From assembly GCA_963726785.1 (NCBI GenBank), contig CAVSDJ010000010.1, positions 496,001-560,000 of the forward strand: a stretch of DNA of 64,000 nucleotides. Direction: 5' to 3'. This DNA is from DATEKX01 sp963726785 (GTDB taxonomy: Bacteria; Acidobacteriota; Blastocatellia; UBA7656). The position numbers and the translations under genes are program-made. Position 1 is the first letter of the stretch; each line of letters starts with the position of its first letter. This document shows positions 62,735 through 64,000 of the stretch, piece by piece. The notes under the pieces were generated by a model. The model was not told where the DNA came from. It ran no database searches and saw only the letters and a list, made by a program, of their open reading frames with translations.

Positions 62735-64000
62735 CTATTCGTACCGGAGCGCCACCATAGGGTCTACCGAGCTTGCCCTACGAGCAGGGATACAGCAGGC
62801 AAGGAAGGCTATCCCGGCTAACAGAACTGAAACGGCAACAAAAATTATCGGGTCCGTTCTGCCAACTCCATAAAGAAGGCTTGCCATAACCGGCGTGAGT
62901 ATAAGCGCCGCAGCTAAGCCTATAGCCACGCCGAACAACGTAAGAATCATTCCATGTCCTACGATCATCTTGAATATATCTTTTGGCTGTGCACCCAGGG
63001 CCATACGAATGCCAATCTCATGAATACGCTCATTAACTGAGTAGGACATCACGCTGTATATCCCTAGTCCAGCCAGTACCAGCGCCAGACCTGCGAAGAT
63101 TCCAAGCAGCAGAGTATGGAAGCGTGGTTTCCCAACAGAGTCAGAAAGGAGTTGGTCCATAGGTCTCAGTCTGAATACTGGTAGCTCCTTATCTACATCG
63201 GCAACCTGGCTTCCAATGGCACCGATCAAACTTCCAGAGTCCGATGACGTCCGAACAACGATGGCCATAAATGGGAGAGGAATCTGAAGATATGGTGCGT
63301 ACATCTGCGCCTGCCCTTCAGCATCCAGTGTAGTGTGTTTGACATCACCGACGACTCCAATGATTTCACGCGTGACAGGTTCCCCAAAGCCAATAATGAT
63401 ACTCTTGCCAATTGGCTCCTGCTGGCCCCATAATCGCTTGGCCAGAGTCTCGCTTATAATCATAACTCTGGGTGATCCCTCAATATCACTATCGGCGAAA
63501 TGCCGGCCCTTGATGAGAGGAATTCCCATAGCCCTGAAGTAATCAGGGCTTACTCCATTGAAGCTCGCTGTCAGCTTGACGTCGCTTTCAACGGAGACCT
63601 GATCTTGTGCGCTTACGTCAAAGACAAGATTATCTGCGCTTAAAGGGAGAGTTGTTACGGCCCCCGCAGACTGAACGCCCGGCAGTGCTTCTACACGTTG
63701 CAAGATTTGTTGGAACCCATTTGCCCACTGACGCTGCTCAGAATACTTCGCGTTTGGCAGAGAGATCCTCATCGTCAGAACCCCTTCCGGATTGAATCCT
63801 GGGGCGATCTGTTGAAGACGTGCGAAGCTCCTCACCATCAGCCCTGCTCCAATCAATAAGACTAGAGCTATGGCAATCTCCGATACCATGAGTAACCTGC
63901 GGCTCCGACTACTGTGGGAACCCGAACTAGCTCGACCGCCGCTTTCTTTGAGAACTTCGCTCAAGCTTTGCTTTGAGCCTATAAGAGCAGGAGCCAGCCC
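62735..64000 (-). CDS. ABC transporter permease of the ADOP/MacB type, partial (runs off window end)
   Basis: The frame is open to base 64000 and continues beyond: GLAPALIGSKQSLSEVLKES is the standard linker in the middle of ADOP permeases. A transmembrane segment follows (LLMVSEIAIALVLLIGAGLM), then a periplasmic MacB-like domain of about 215 residues (GVLTMRISLPNAKYSE, IIGVVGDVKHTTLD). The C-terminal FtsX module has three helices (LLLGIFAGLALVLAGLGIYS) with NERIHEIGIRMALGAQPKDI. It ends ARRASSVDPMVALRYE, the canonical tail. ADOP permeases are duplicated orphan permeases expanded in Acidobacteriota. Exported substrates are unknown. Confidence 0.92.
   Translation of the reverse strand, partial: GLAPALIGSKQSLSEVLKESGGRASSGSHSSRSRRLLMVSEIAIALVLLIGAGLMVRSFARLQQIAPGFNPEGVLTMRISLPNAKYSEQRQWANGFQQILQRVEALPGVQSAGAVTTLPLSADNLVFDVSAQDQVSVESDVKLTASFNGVSPDYFRAMGIPLIKGRHFADSDIEGSPRVMIISETLAKRLWGQQEPIGKSIIIGFGEPVTREIIGVVGDVKHTTLDAEGQAQMYAPYLQIPLPFMAIVVRTSSDSGSLIGAIGSQVADVDKELPVFRLRPMDQLLSDSVGKPRFHTLLLGIFAGLALVLAGLGIYSVMSYSVNERIHEIGIRMALGAQPKDIFKMIVGHGMILTLFGVAIGLAAALILTPVMASLLYGVGRTDPIIFVAVSVLLAGIAFLACCIPARRASSVDPMVALRYE

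Overview
The window looks like a chromosomal segment of an Acidobacteriota bacterium, most likely Blastocatellia. This is an inference from gene families common there: an Oar-type TonB-dependent receptor with an N-terminal carboxypeptidase-regulatory domain, tandem PQQ-like beta-propeller proteins, a giant NHL/IPT/RHS protein and a MacB/FtsX permease of the ADOP type. No rRNA or complete tRNA is present.

Layout. 0-11 kb is ordinary chromosome: two complete and one partial propeller proteins (+), the TonB receptor (-), a frameshift-ridden flavin halogenase/radical-SAM pair (-) and a CPA2 antiporter (-). 11.2-22.3 kb is a minus-strand exported-protein operon ending in a 2573-residue RHS protein and a small overlapping gene that is a candidate immunity gene. 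23.5-26.6 kb is a type ISP-like methyltransferase/restriction protein. 26.9-29.6 kb is a run of small minus-strand genes separated by attC-like sites, which I read as an integron cassette cluster without integrase. 29.6-35.2 kb holds a methyltransferase, an IS3 element with a damaged DDE triad, a histidine kinase/response regulator pair whose regulator ends in a TIR-like or nucleoside-deoxyribosyltransferase-like domain, and the stump of an IS256 element.

35.2-53.0 kb is a complete type I-G (formerly I-U) CRISPR-Cas locus, all on the minus strand: WYL regulator, cas3, csx17 (cas8), csb1 (cas7), csb2 (cas5-cas6), a cas4-cas1 fusion, cas2, a leader of about 180 bp, and an array that I count by hand as 100 repeats and 99 spacers. 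The old end of the array is cut in mid-spacer and joined to the IS256 stump.

53.1-61.6 kb is the most interesting region: a tight seven-gene operon of an ECF sigma factor, a helical 198-residue protein, an ImmA/IrrE-type metallopeptidase, a NurA-like nuclease, a HerA-like ATPase, Mre11 and Rad50. The last four form the archaeal-style DNA-end resection set. Here it is placed behind a sigma factor and an IrrE-like protease, 81 bp upstream of the cas operon and in the same orientation. I propose a DNA-damage- or phage-responsive end-processing module.

61.6-64 kb holds debris (a CHAT-domain fragment and other remnants) and the partial ADOP permease. Three copies of a tRNA-Lys 3' half lie in the same orientation at 11.2, 23.0 and 62.3 kb, so the 11-62 kb block may be one or more genomic islands inserted at a tRNA gene. 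From 23 kb onward it reads as a defence island.
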